In this document: positions 52,102 to 61,015 of the stretch, one piece after another | Layout: each line of letters starts with the position of its first letter | Position numbering within the stretch: position 1 is the first letter of the stretch | Notes under the pieces: generated by a model | Told to the model about the DNA's origin: nothing | Databases searched by the model: none | What the model saw: only the letters and a program-made list of their open reading frames with translations | Assembly (NCBI GenBank): GCA_965221985.1 | Contig: OZ244928.1 | Span: 1,550,001 to 1,614,000, forward strand | DNA from: J054 sp965221985 | Lineage (GTDB): Bacteria; Pseudomonadota; Gammaproteobacteria; Steroidobacterales; GCA-2729495 | Length of the DNA stretch: 64,000 nt | Reading direction: 5' to 3' | Translations under genes and position numbers: made by a program

Positions 52102-52130
52102 AGGCCCTTGAATAGGCATTTAAGAAGACT

Positions 52131-53615
52131 ATGAATCTAGTCACCGATATTCTGAGCTTTTTGGTTTACTTGTTCGTGTTCATGGTGGGCGTGGGCGTCT
52201 TGGTCACTATCGTCCTGTACTTCATTGACCGTACGCAAACCACGCACACCATCCGCCGCAACTATCCGGTCATTGGCAGGTTCCGGTACATTTTTGAGGA
52301 ACTGGGCGAGTTTTTCCGGCAATATTTTTTCGCCATGGACCGCGAAGAAATGCCGTTTAATCGAGCGGAAAGATCCTGGGCCTATCGCGCAGCCAAGGGT
52401 GTGAACAACACCGTGGCTTTCGGCTCTACTCGCGACTTAAAACGCGTTGGTACGATTATTTTCGAAAATACGCCCTGGCCCACCTTGGATCAAGATGCCG
52501 CACCGACTCGGCGAATTACCATTGGCCCCGACACAAAGCATCCCTATTCCACGGATCGTTTTTTACACATTTCCGGTATGAGTTTTGGTGCAATTTCGCG
52601 CCCAGCCGTTGAGGCTCTCTCGCGGGGGGCGAATTTGGCGGGTTGCTGGTTGAACACGGGTGAGGGGGGTCTGTCTCCTTATCACTTAGCGGGTGGCGGC
52701 GATATCGTGTTACAGATCGGCACGGCTAAGTACGGGGTGCGCGATGCTCGCGGCGCGCTGAGCGATGAAATGCTCCGTGAGGCGGCGGCCCATGAGCAAG
52801 TGCGAATGGTAGAACTCAAACTGAGCCAGGGGGCTAAGCCGGGTAAGGGGGGTATGTTGCCCGGCGCCAAAGTCACACCGGAAATCGCCGAAATTCGCGG
52901 CATCGCCGTTGGCGAGGATTCCATCAGTCCAAATCGTCATCCCGAGATTGCCAATCCTGACGAATTGCTAGAGATGATTGCGCATATAAAGGGCGTCTGC
53001 GAAAAGCCCGTGGGCTTTAAAGCAGTGATCGGTACTTCCGATTGGTTGGAAGGCATGCTCCGCAGGGCGAAGGAGCGCGGGACAGCGTACATACCGGATT
53101 TCATCAGCGTGGATTCGGGCGATGGCGGTACCGGTGCCGCACCCATGACCTTGATGGACAACGTTGGTCTAACGATTCGGGAAAGTTTGCCGCTGGTTGT
53201 CGATACCGTGGCAAAAGTTGGATTGCGCAATCGGGTTCGGGTTGTGGCCGGTGGCAAGCTGATTAATCCGGAAGGCGTCGCTTGGGCGCTATGCGCTGGC
53301 GCTGATCTCGTGGTGTCGGCGCGCGGCTTCATGTTTGCGCTGGGCTGTATTCAGGCAATGAAGTGCAATAAGAATACCTGTCCTACGGGCATAACCACCC
53401 ATGATCCCGACTTGCAGCGAGGCTTAGTACCGGCCGATAAAGCACAGCGAGTGATGCGCTATCAAAAGAACATGGAGAAAGAGGTCTGCGTCATTGCGCA
53501 TTCTTGCGGAGCGGCGGAGCCGCGGCAGTTGCGCCGCCGTCATTGCCGCATCATGCAGGCCAATGGCCGCAGTGTGCCCTTGGATGAGATTTTTCCCGAC
53601 GTTGCGCCGAGATAA
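52131..53615 (+). CDS. FMN-binding glutamate-synthase-family protein
   Basis: 494 residues. One N-terminal membrane helix (about 7-28) anchors a cytoplasmic domain homologous to the FMN half of the large subunit of glutamate synthase. The stretch FISVDSGDGGTGAAPMTLMD is the FMN/2-oxoglutarate site and GCIQAMKCNKNTCPTGI supplies the three cysteines of a [3Fe-4S] cluster. There is no amidotransferase domain, so it is not a classical GltB. The reaction in vivo is unknown. It converges with rpoD, 6 bp apart. Confidence 0.85.
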   Translation: MNLVTDILSFLVYLFVFMVGVGVLVTIVLYFIDRTQTTHTIRRNYPVIGRFRYIFEELGEFFRQYFFAMDREEMPFNRAERSWAYRAAKGVNNTVAFGSTRDLKRVGTIIFENTPWPTLDQDAAPTRRITIGPDTKHPYSTDRFLHISGMSFGAISRPAVEALSRGANLAGCWLNTGEGGLSPYHLAGGGDIVLQIGTAKYGVRDARGALSDEMLREAAAHEQVRMVELKLSQGAKPGKGGMLPGAKVTPEIAEIRGIAVGEDSISPNRHPEIANPDELLEMIAHIKGVCEKPVGFKAVIGTSDWLEGMLRRAKERGTAYIPDFISVDSGDGGTGAAPMTLMDNVGLTIRESLPLVVDTVAKVGLRNRVRVVAGGKLINPEGVAWALCAGADLVVSARGFMFALGCIQAMKCNKNTCPTGITTHDPDLQRGLVPADKAQRVMRYQKNMEKEVCVIAHSCGAAEPRQLRRRHCRIMQANGRSVPLDEIFPDVAPR

Positions 53616-53621
53616 GCTGGT

Positions 53622-55433
53622 TTAGTCCTCTAGCAGAAAGCTGCGCAGTTGATCACTCCGCGATGGATGCCGGAGTTTACGCAGCGCTTTTGCTTCAATT
53701 TGACGAATACGTTCGCGTGTCACGTCGAACTGTTTGCCGACTTCTTCCAAGGTATGGTCTGTATTCATGTCGATGCCGAAACGCATGCGCAGGACCTTGG
53801 CTTCACGCGGTGTTAGGCCGGCCAATACATTGCCTGTGGTTTCCTTGAGTCCTTCGGTGGTCGCTGAATCGACCGGGGAGAGAACGCTGGGATCTTCAAT
53901 GAAGTCACCCAAATGCGAATCTTCGTCATCGCCAATGGGCGTTTCCATGGAGATCGGTTCTTTGGCGATCTTGAGGACTTTCCGGACCTTGTCCTCGGGC
54001 ATTTCCATACGAATAGCCAATTCTTCAGGCAGGGGCTCGCGGCCCATTTCCTGCAACATTTGGCGTGAGATTCGGTTTAGCTTGTTGATGGTTTCAATCA
54101 TGTGCACCGGTATGCGAATTGTGCGTGCCTGATCCGCGATGGATCGGGTAATAGCTTGCCGGATCCACCAGGTCGCGTAGGTTGAAAACTTGTAGCCGCG
54201 CCGATATTCAAATTTGTCGACCGCTTTCATTAGGCCAATGTTGCCTTCCTGGATTAGATCCAAGAACTGTAGTCCGCGATTGGTATATTTTTTCGCGATG
54301 GAAATGACCAGGCGCAGATTCGCTTCGACCATTTCTTTTTTGGCGCGACGAGCCTTGGCTTCGCCCAAGGACATTTGCCGATTAATTTCTTTGATCTCTG
54401 CAATACTGAGTTGCGTGACGACTTCAATGGCGATTAGCTTGCGCTGGTTACGCTGAATATCTTCCTTGAGCTTTGATAGCGTCGCGGAATACTTGCGCTT
54501 CGCGCGGATGTGTTTCTCGACCCAACGCAGGTTTGTTTCATTACGCGGAAAACTGGCAATGAAGTCACGGCGGGACATGCCAGCATCGCGAACGCAGAGT
54601 TTCAAGATCCGGCGTTCGCAGCCGCGAATACCGCCAATGGTTTCGCGCAAGTTCGCGCACAGACGTTCAAACAACTTGGGCGCCAGCTTTATTTCCATCA
54701 GCTCCGCCGTCAGCCGGTCTCGAGCGCGCTGGGTCTTGGGATCGGCCGTGCCGTCCTTCTTGATCGCCGTGAGGATGCGCTTGTGGCGGCGCATCATCGA
54801 ATCAAACCGCTTCTTGACCTCTTCGGGATCGGGACCGGTATCTTCCGGCTCGTCATCATCGTCGGTTTTCTGGCTGGCTGGGACGACTTCTTCGGGTTCG
54901 TTGGGGTCAACAAATCCCACGAGTAAATCTTGCAAGCGGCCGTTCCCCTCTTTAATGGGGGCATAGGCATCGGCCAGTATTCCAAAGGTCAGCGGAAAAT
55001 AGGCGAGGGAGTTTTTAACTTGATCCAAGCCTTCTTCGATACGCTTGGCGATACGAATTTCGCCTTCGCGAGTTAATAGCTCAACGGTACCCATCTCGCG
55101 CATGTACATACGCACCGGGTCGGTGGTGCGTCCGAATTCAGCATCAACGGTGGCCAAGGCCGCGGCGGCTTCTTCCACAGCTTCGTCATCGTTGGTCGCG
55201 GCATTATCCGACAGCACGCTGGTATCCACATCGGAGGCTTTTTCGTAGACCGTAATGCCCATGTCGTTAATCATGTTGACAATGTCCTCGATCTGCTCGG
55301 GATCGACGATGTCATTGGGCAAGTGGTCGTTAACCTCGCCGTAGGTTAGATAGCCTTGCTCTTTGCCGCGGGCAATTAAGAGTTTGAGCTGCGACTGTTG
55401 ATCGGCTTTGGGACTTTCGGCGCGTTCTGTCAC
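53622..55433 (-). CDS. rpoD: RNA polymerase primary sigma factor sigma-70
   Basis: 603 residues from GTG at 55433, preceded by GAGG. Region 1.1 starts LKLLIARGKEQGYLTYGEVNDHLP. An acidic non-conserved region (about 160-220) is followed by regions 2.1-2.4 (FLDLIQEGNIGLMKAVDKFEY, KFSTYATWWIRQAI), region 3 and the 4.2 HTH (TLEEVGKQFDVTRERIRQIEAKALRKLRHP). It is the housekeeping sigma factor, last gene of the rpsU-yqeY-dnaG-rpoD block, 172 bp after dnaG. A longer in-frame start at 55505 lacks support. Confidence 0.98.
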   Translation of the reverse strand: MTERAESPKADQQSQLKLLIARGKEQGYLTYGEVNDHLPNDIVDPEQIEDIVNMINDMGITVYEKASDVDTSVLSDNAATNDDEAVEEAAAALATVDAEFGRTTDPVRMYMREMGTVELLTREGEIRIAKRIEEGLDQVKNSLAYFPLTFGILADAYAPIKEGNGRLQDLLVGFVDPNEPEEVVPASQKTDDDDEPEDTGPDPEEVKKRFDSMMRRHKRILTAIKKDGTADPKTQRARDRLTAELMEIKLAPKLFERLCANLRETIGGIRGCERRILKLCVRDAGMSRRDFIASFPRNETNLRWVEKHIRAKRKYSATLSKLKEDIQRNQRKLIAIEVVTQLSIAEIKEINRQMSLGEAKARRAKKEMVEANLRLVISIAKKYTNRGLQFLDLIQEGNIGLMKAVDKFEYRRGYKFSTYATWWIRQAITRSIADQARTIRIPVHMIETINKLNRISRQMLQEMGREPLPEELAIRMEMPEDKVRKVLKIAKEPISMETPIGDDEDSHLGDFIEDPSVLSPVDSATTEGLKETTGNVLAGLTPREAKVLRMRFGIDMNTDHTLEEVGKQFDVTRERIRQIEAKALRKLRHPSRSDQLRSFLLED

Positions 55434-55605
55434 CCGGGCTACCTCAAGATGCGTACGTAAAAAAACGCGTAAGTATACACCACAATAATTGCCATACCGA
55501 GGCACACGGGGCCAATGGTAAAGACGGTCTAAGTAATTGACTAAGTAGAGTTTTTTCCATAACTTCTGCTCTATTCAGCTGGGGGCCTGTTACTCTCCGC
55601 TGGCC

Positions 55606-57357
55606 CTAAGGTTCCGCCGGTTGCCGGTTGCCGCGGTGCAGTCCGCGTAGCTCTTCGCGTTCTTCGTCCGTCAATCCTTGGTCGTTGGCCTTTTCGACCA
55701 ATTCCGCCAATCGTTTATCCCGCTGGCTTTGGACGATTCGGTCTAGACAATCAACCAACTCGCGTTCCGCGCCCGCCTCATCAAGCAAGATTTCTTCGGT
55801 CAAGAGCGTTTCCAAATGCCGCCCTTCGGATCGTTCGCGATAGCGTTCCAGTAAACCTGCGCTGTTTATTTGGGGATTTGCGCGGGCAAGTTCAAGGAGT
55901 TCGCAGAGCAGAACAATGCCACGCTGTCTGACGGCGGATAGTTCAGCCGGTGCCTGTATGCGCCGGCCCAGTCCGGGGTAGTTAAGAATGACTTGGATCG
56001 CGCGGCGCACCAAGGTTCTTTGGCCGGGGGCAGGCGATGATCTCCTGGCACTGCTGGGTACTGCGCGGTCTGTGGTTTTGCTACCCATCAACTTGGTGAG
56101 TCGGGCTTGGGGCAGTTGGACTTCCTGCGCCAGTCTTTCCATGAGCAGCTCGCGATAAACGCCTTCCGCAATGCTGTTGAGCAGGGGACGAGCCAACTCG
56201 GCCAGGCGCGCGCGGCCGTCCACGCTGTCCATGTCTGTTTGCTCTTTGAGATTCTGAAATAGATAGTCTGAAAGCGGCAGGGCGTCGGCGAGCCGGCTCA
56301 GGAGTCCCTCGGCTCCCTCGCGTCGTACTAGGCTGTCAGGATCTTCGCCGTCGGGTAGAAAAAGAAAGCGTATCTGCCGGGCGTCGCGCATTTCCGGCAA
56401 GCTGTTTTGCAAGGCGCGCCAAGCCGCATCCCGCCCCGCCCGATCCCCGTCGAAACAAAACACCACTTCTTGGGTGGCACGGAAGAGTCGGCGTAGATGT
56501 TCACCCGTAGTGGCAGTCCCCAAGGTGGCCACCGCATTGCTAACACCATGGGCTGCCAGACTGACCACGTCCATATAACCTTCGACGACCAGAATCCGGT
56601 TGAGTGCGCGGTTTGCACGCCGGGCTTCATACAATCCGTACAATTCCCGGCCTTTGTGGAATAGTGCGGTTTCCGGCGAATTGAGATATTTGGGTTCTTC
56701 TTGATTGAGTACGCGACCACCAAAGGCAATGACTCGACCACGGCTGTCACGAATGGGAAACACGATGCGTTCGCGAAAGCGATCGTAAAAGCCACCGTTA
56801 TCGCGCGCGATAATCAAGCCAGCAGACTGAAGTTTCTGGCGCTGCGCGTCATTGCCGCCTATACGTTGGAGCAGGAAGTCCCAGCCCGAGGGGGCATAGC
56901 CGATCCCAAAATTAGCCGCCGTTTCGCCGTCCAAGCCACGGCCGCGCAAATAATCCACGGCGATGGGGTGTTCACGTAGCGCCTTTGCATACAGCTTGGC
57001 TGCTTCATCCAAGGTCTCAAAAAGCGGCGCAATGGGTTCTCGATGCTCGCTAGACGTATCTCTTGGTACGTCTAGACTGAGCATTTGTGCCAATTCTTCG
57101 ACAGCTTCGACAAACTCCAGGCGGTCGTATTCCATCAGGAAACCGAGGGCCGTGCCGTGCGCGCCGCAGCCAAAACAATGATAAAAACCCTTATCAGGAC
57201 TGACGGTGAACGAAGGGGTTTTTTCGCCGTGAAAAGGGCAGCGGGCTTTATATTCTCGCCCGGCCTTTTTTAGCTGCACACGCGAGCCCACGACGGCGAC
57301 TATGTCGGCGCGGACGGAAAGATCGTCTATGAAATCCTGCGGTATGCGGCCTGCCAC
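55606..57357 (-). CDS. dnaG: DNA primase
   Basis: 583 residues from GTG at 57357. The N-terminal zinc-binding domain has CPFH...CFGCG (RCPFHGEKTPSFTVSPDKGF). The RNA-polymerase core with the TOPRIM domain has VVEGYMDVVSLAAHG and FCFDGDRAGRDAA. The C-terminal DnaB-interacting helices follow. It makes RNA primers at replication forks. It lies between yqeY and rpoD, the standard arrangement. Confidence 0.97.
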   Translation of the reverse strand: MAGRIPQDFIDDLSVRADIVAVVGSRVQLKKAGREYKARCPFHGEKTPSFTVSPDKGFYHCFGCGAHGTALGFLMEYDRLEFVEAVEELAQMLSLDVPRDTSSEHREPIAPLFETLDEAAKLYAKALREHPIAVDYLRGRGLDGETAANFGIGYAPSGWDFLLQRIGGNDAQRQKLQSAGLIIARDNGGFYDRFRERIVFPIRDSRGRVIAFGGRVLNQEEPKYLNSPETALFHKGRELYGLYEARRANRALNRILVVEGYMDVVSLAAHGVSNAVATLGTATTGEHLRRLFRATQEVVFCFDGDRAGRDAAWRALQNSLPEMRDARQIRFLFLPDGEDPDSLVRREGAEGLLSRLADALPLSDYLFQNLKEQTDMDSVDGRARLAELARPLLNSIAEGVYRELLMERLAQEVQLPQARLTKLMGSKTTDRAVPSSARRSSPAPGQRTLVRRAIQVILNYPGLGRRIQAPAELSAVRQRGIVLLCELLELARANPQINSAGLLERYRERSEGRHLETLLTEEILLDEAGAERELVDCLDRIVQSQRDKRLAELVEKANDQGLTDEEREELRGLHRGNRQPAEP

Positions 57358-57464
57358 GGCTATCGCTGTTTATTACTGTTGTTTGCCGCCGTGAACGCCC
57401 GGCGGCTTTGGCGGTGGCTGAGCAGTCTAGCAGATGCTTGTGGAGTGGCCGTTGACGACTACCG

Positions 57465-57911
57465 CTAAGCTTGCAGTTTGGTTTTCACCTGCTGGCTGAG
57501 GGCACCCATGTCCGCGCGGCCCTGGGCCGCTTCGCGCAGTGCCGCCATGACCTTGCCCATGTCGCGGGGGCTGGTGGCCCCGCAGCTTTCGATGACGTGA
57601 TCCACGAGCTGCTCTAACTCTTCCGGGCTCATGGGCTCGGGTAGGTAGGCTTGTAAGACGTCGACTTCTGCCAGTTCCTTGGCCTGCAGCTCGGCGCGGC
57701 CAGCGGATGCAAATTGAGTAGCGGCTTCCCGGCGTTGCTTGACCAATTTTTCGATAATTTTCAGTACCGCCGCATCGTCTAGATCCGCCCGGTCATCGAT
57801 TTCCCGCTGCTTAATGGCCGCCAGCAACATTCGGATGGTGACGAGTTCCAGTTTGTCGCCCGCGCGCATGGCGGACTTCATATCGTCTTGAATTTGGCTC
57901 TTGAGGCCCAT
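57465..57911 (-). CDS. yqeY: GatB/YqeY domain protein
   Basis: 148 residues, the usual length. The helical domain homologous to the tail of GatB is seen in LKSQIQDDMKSAMRAGDKLELVTIRMLLAAIKQREID and LPEPMSPEELEQLV. It may assist tRNA-dependent amide-transfer reactions or bind tRNA; the function is not firmly established. It lies between rpsU and dnaG, as in many gammaproteobacteria. Confidence 0.93.
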   Translation of the reverse strand: MGLKSQIQDDMKSAMRAGDKLELVTIRMLLAAIKQREIDDRADLDDAAVLKIIEKLVKQRREAATQFASAGRAELQAKELAEVDVLQAYLPEPMSPEELEQLVDHVIESCGATSPRDMGKVMAALREAAQGRADMGALSQQVKTKLQA

Positions 57912-57938
57912 GCGATGGCCGGTAGGGCTAGCGCGGAA

Positions 57939-58154
57939 TCAATAGAGGCGCCGGCGCCGATTGATATCGCGCGAGGTGCGCTTTAGCTGGCGTTTTACCG
58001 CCGCGGCTTTCTTGCGCTTGCGCTCTTGGGTGGGTTTCTCGTAGAACTCGCGGCGACGAACTTCGGTGAGTACACCCGCTTTTTCGCAAGCCCGCTTGAA
58101 TCGCCGCAAGGCGGCGTCAAAATGCTCGTTTTCTTTTACGCGGACGCTAGGCAA
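57939..58154 (-). CDS. rpsU: 30S ribosomal protein S21
   Basis: 71 residues, the normal length: VRVKENEHFDAALRRFKRACEKAGVLTEVRRREFYEKPTQERKRKKAA. The start codon is TTG (58154), with AAGGAAG eight bases upstream; a rare start in a ribosomal-protein gene can limit its translation. It is the first gene of the macromolecular-synthesis block. The leader contains a terminator-like hairpin (58175-58197). Confidence 0.97.
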   Translation of the reverse strand: MPSVRVKENEHFDAALRRFKRACEKAGVLTEVRRREFYEKPTQERKRKKAAAVKRQLKRTSRDINRRRRLY

Positions 58155-58174
58155 TGTTGTCTTCCTTAAAACCT

Positions 58175-58197
58175 AAAAAAGCCGGCTGTTTGCCGGC
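58175..58197 (-). terminator. Terminator-like hairpin in the rpsU leader (attenuator candidate)
   Basis: Read on the minus strand: GCCGGC, AAACA loop, GCCGGC, then six T residues. It lies 20 bases before the rpsU start and only a few bases after the predicted transcription start, so it could limit entry of RNA polymerase into rpsU-dnaG-rpoD. Confidence 0.65.
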
Positions 58198-58210
58198 GAG
58201 TTGACCGATT

Positions 58211-58239
58211 AATATAGCTTCTGGATCTGGTAAATGCAA
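58211..58239 (-). promoter_or_regulatory. Candidate rpsU operon promoter overlapping the tsaD start codon
   Basis: On the minus strand TTGCAT and TATATT are separated by 17 bases. The -35 overlaps the ATG of divergent tsaD (58234-58236). The predicted transcript would begin near 58204. Confidence 0.5.
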
Positions 58240-59292
58240 AGTTCTCTTCCGGAAAAAGCCGGGGTAGATGGCCCGGTCATGGGGATCGAAACGAGCTGCG
58301 ATGAAACGGCCGTCGCCGTCTATGATCCGGCGCGCGGCCTCCTTGCGCATCAGCTTTATAGTCAGGTCGATTTGCACGCCCTTTACGGCGGCGTGGTGCC
58401 GGAATTGGCCTCCCGTGATCATCTGCGCCGCTTGCTGCCCCTGGTCGATGCCGCTCTGGAAGAAGCTCGGCTCAGCGGGCCACAGTTGGCCGCCGTGGCC
58501 TATACCGCCGGTCCGGGCCTCATCGGTGCTTTGCTGGTGGGCGCTACCACGGCAGTAGGCTTAGCCATGGCCTGGCGTATTCCAGCGCTGGCCATTCATC
58601 ATATGGAGGCCCACTTGCTAGCACCCTTGTTAGAGCCGGACCCGCCAGCGTTTCCTTTCGTCGCGCTGCTGGTTTCCGGCGGTCATTCCATGCTGGTGGA
58701 CGTGGCGGACTTCGGGCGATATGAAATTCTCGGTCAGACCTTGGACGACGCGGCAGGGGAGGCCTTCGACAAAGTCGCCAAGCTGCTGGGCTTGCCGTAT
58801 CCGGGTGGGCCAGAATTGGAAAAACTGGCTCGATTAGGAAATTCGGCGGCAGTGGAGTTTCCGCGACCCATGCTCGCCCGGCCGGGATTGGAATTTAGCT
58901 TCAGTGGCTTAAAGACGGCGGTGATGCTCAAAGTGCGCGACTATGAGAAGAACGACTTACTCGATGATGCAAGCCGGGCAGATTTGGCCGCCTCATTCCA
59001 AGCCGCGGCGGTGGATGTGCTGGTGGCCAAGAGTTTGCGAGCCCTCGCCGCGGCCAAGCGGCAGCGCCTCGTGGTGGCCGGCGGTGTCGGCGCGAATCGG
59101 TATTTGCGTGAACAACTGTCCCGTGCCTTGGAGGGTGGCGAGGCCAAGGTCTACTATCCGCGAATTGAGTTTTGTACCGACAATGCCGCCATGGTTGCTT
59201 ACACAGGTTATTGTCGGCTTAAGCATGGTGCGCGGGGTGACTACCAGCTGCGCGCCGAGGCCCGCTGGGCACTGCCGGCGCAACGGGTATAG
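58234..59292 (+). CDS. tsaD: tRNA N6-threonylcarbamoyladenosine synthase subunit TsaD
   Basis: 352 residues. It catalyses the last step of t6A37 formation in ANN-decoding tRNAs, together with TsaB, TsaC and TsaE. The kinase/ASKHA fold shows GIETSCDETAVAVYD, the metal-binding HHMEAH motif (H at both ends of HMEAH), LLVSGGHSML, TLDDAAGEAFDKVAKLLGLPYPGG and GGVGANRYLRE. ATG at 58279 (MGIETSC) is the usual start for homologues; ATG at 58234 adds 15 residues. It is divergent from rpsU, as in E. coli. Confidence 0.96.
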   Translation: MQSSLPEKAGVDGPVMGIETSCDETAVAVYDPARGLLAHQLYSQVDLHALYGGVVPELASRDHLRRLLPLVDAALEEARLSGPQLAAVAYTAGPGLIGALLVGATTAVGLAMAWRIPALAIHHMEAHLLAPLLEPDPPAFPFVALLVSGGHSMLVDVADFGRYEILGQTLDDAAGEAFDKVAKLLGLPYPGGPELEKLARLGNSAAVEFPRPMLARPGLEFSFSGLKTAVMLKVRDYEKNDLLDDASRADLAASFQAAAVDVLVAKSLRALAAAKRQRLVVAGGVGANRYLREQLSRALEGGEAKVYYPRIEFCTDNAAMVAYTGYCRLKHGARGDYQLRAEARWALPAQRV

Positions 59293-59310
59293 GAGTTGGG
59301 GGGTGGCCTG

Positions 59311-59667
59311 GTGACGGACAAGATTTTCTTAACGGATCTGCGTGTCAAAGCCGTGCTGGGCATTTGGGAATGGGAGCGCGCTATGCCCCAGACCATCAGT
59401 ATCGATCTAGAAATGCTAACCGATGTTGCGGCCGCCGCCGCGCAGGACCATATTGACGGGGCGCTAGACTATCGCGCGGTGGCCAAGCGCTTGGTCGAGT
59501 TCGTAGAAGCCTCTGAATTCCAGCTGGTGGAAACGCTGGCAGAACGGGTTGCGGAGATCATCAACACGGAATTTGCGGTCCCCTGGGTCAAAGTCACGGT
59601 GCACAAACCCTGGGCCGTGCGTGGTTCGCGCGACGTGGGCATATGTATTGAGCGCACAGCTTCGTGA
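59311..59667 (+). CDS. folB: Dihydroneopterin aldolase
   Basis: 118 residues from GTG at 59311, with a G-rich ribosome-binding site. The fold and active site are shown by IFLTDLRVKAVLGIWEWERAMPQ (Glu of the pterin site), LDYRAVAKRLVEFVEASEFQLVETLAERVA and the Lys in VKVTVHKPWAVRG. It converts dihydroneopterin to hydroxymethyl-dihydropterin in folate synthesis. It overlaps folK by four bases. Confidence 0.95.
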   Translation: MTDKIFLTDLRVKAVLGIWEWERAMPQTISIDLEMLTDVAAAAAQDHIDGALDYRAVAKRLVEFVEASEFQLVETLAERVAEIINTEFAVPWVKVTVHKPWAVRGSRDVGICIERTAS

Positions 59668-60182
59668 CACAGTGCATCCGGCCGCAGCCGGTGGAAGTTT
59701 ATGTCGGTGCCGGCAGCAATATTGATCCGGAAGTGCATTTGCCCGCTGCTTGCCGACGTTTGGCGGAGGTTTTCGGTTGCCTGCGCCTGTCGCCGGTTTA
59801 TCGAAGCGCGCCCGTGGGTTTTAGTGGCGATGACTTTCTAAACTTGGTGCTTAGCTTTCGCACGCAGCGTGATCCATTGGCCGTGATTAACTTGCTGGAG
59901 TCCTTGCACAAGCAGGCCGGCCGGATTCGTGGTGCAGAATCGTCGATGTCGCGGACCCTGGACCTGGACCTACTGCTTTATGGGAACGAAATTATTGCCG
60001 ATGCCAAGATCCGCGTTCCGCGGGATGACATTCTGCGCTATGCGTTCGTGTTGAAACCGCTGGCAGAACTGGCACCGCAGCTTGTGCATCCGACTGCTCG
60101 TGAACCCATGCACAAACTTTGGTCTGAATTTGTCGATCAAGAAACGCCGATGACGCTTGAAGACCTGAGCATGATTGCTTAG
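59664..60182 (+). CDS. folK: 2-amino-4-hydroxy-6-hydroxymethyldihydropteridine pyrophosphokinase
   Basis: 172 residues from GTG at 59664. HPPK signature: VYVGAGSNI at the start, SPVYRSAPVG, and RTLDLDLLLYG containing the two catalytic Asp residues, then VPRDDILRYAFVLKPL. It transfers pyrophosphate from ATP to the pterin produced by FolB. The two genes are translationally coupled. Confidence 0.95.
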   Translation: MTQCIRPQPVEVYVGAGSNIDPEVHLPAACRRLAEVFGCLRLSPVYRSAPVGFSGDDFLNLVLSFRTQRDPLAVINLLESLHKQAGRIRGAESSMSRTLDLDLLLYGNEIIADAKIRVPRDDILRYAFVLKPLAELAPQLVHPTAREPMHKLWSEFVDQETPMTLEDLSMIA

Positions 60183-60186
60183 TGGG

Positions 60187-60942
60187 TTACCAACCTGTGC
60201 TGCGGCCGCCATCCACCGCAATGATTTGGCCGGTCACGTAGTGCGCATCGCGGACTAGATAGACAATGCAATCTGCAATGTCCTGCGCGTCGCCCGGCCG
60301 TTTTAGGGGTACCTGGCGCAAAATATCCTGCTTTATCGACTCCGTCATGCCTTCTTCGGGCCAGAGAATAGCGCCGGGGGATACGCCGTTTACCCGAATG
60401 TCCGGCGCGAGGTCGCGGGCAAGGCTGCGGGTGAGCATGGCCAGGCCGGCTTTTGCCGGACCGTAGATCGTGTGATGACGTAAGGGTCGCTGCGCGTGAA
60501 TATCGATCAAATTAACGATGCAACCGCCGCGCGCTTTTAGATGCGGTGCGGCTGCCTGGCACAGAAACAAGGGCGCCTTGAGATTGGTTCCCATGAGGTC
60601 ATCCCAATGTTCCAGCGTAAGCTCGGCCAGTGGTGTGGGATAAAAGCTCGAGGCATTGTTCACCAGAATGTCGAGACTGCCGGTGCTTGCGAGCAATTCA
60701 TCAACCAGGCTGCGCAAGCTATCGATATCCAATAGGTCGGCTTGCACCGCCAGTGCGGAGTTTGCACGCTCGGCATTGAGTTCGGCTGCCAGGTTTTCCG
60801 CATCTTCCGCGGAACTACGATAGTGAATGGCCACGCCTGCTCCTGCTGAGTGCAGAGCGCGGGCGATGCAGGCGCCGATCCGTTTACCAGCGCCCGTAAC
60901 CAGGGCCCATTGTCCGTTGAGCTTGTGGCCCGTATCCGACAT
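60187..60942 (-). CDS. Pteridine reductase (SDR family)
   Basis: 251 residues. Short-chain dehydrogenase with the TGAGKRIG nucleotide motif (arginine in place of the usual glycine-rich end, as in PTR1/FolM-type pteridine reductases), NNASSFYPTPL, the catalytic YGPAKAG (Tyr-x3-Lys) and RVNGVSPGAILWPE. It probably reduces dihydrobiopterin or folate-type pteridines with NADPH. It is next to folB and folK, convergent with them. It could be called folM-like. Confidence 0.87.
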   Translation of the reverse strand: MSDTGHKLNGQWALVTGAGKRIGACIARALHSAGAGVAIHYRSSAEDAENLAAELNAERANSALAVQADLLDIDSLRSLVDELLASTGSLDILVNNASSFYPTPLAELTLEHWDDLMGTNLKAPLFLCQAAAPHLKARGGCIVNLIDIHAQRPLRHHTIYGPAKAGLAMLTRSLARDLAPDIRVNGVSPGAILWPEEGMTESIKQDILRQVPLKRPGDAQDIADCIVYLVRDAHYVTGQIIAVDGGRSTGW

Positions 60943-61015
60943 GCTGCTTCATACCATGGCGCGGTGATAAATCCGCCGGGCGGGTAAGATAACCGCCCCG
61001 CCGCCTCATTTCACC

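Noticed and set aside
52131..53615. True glutamate synthase large subunit
   Set aside because: It lacks the glutaminase (amidotransferase) domain and the C-terminal domain and carries a membrane helix, so only the FMN/[3Fe-4S] core is shared.
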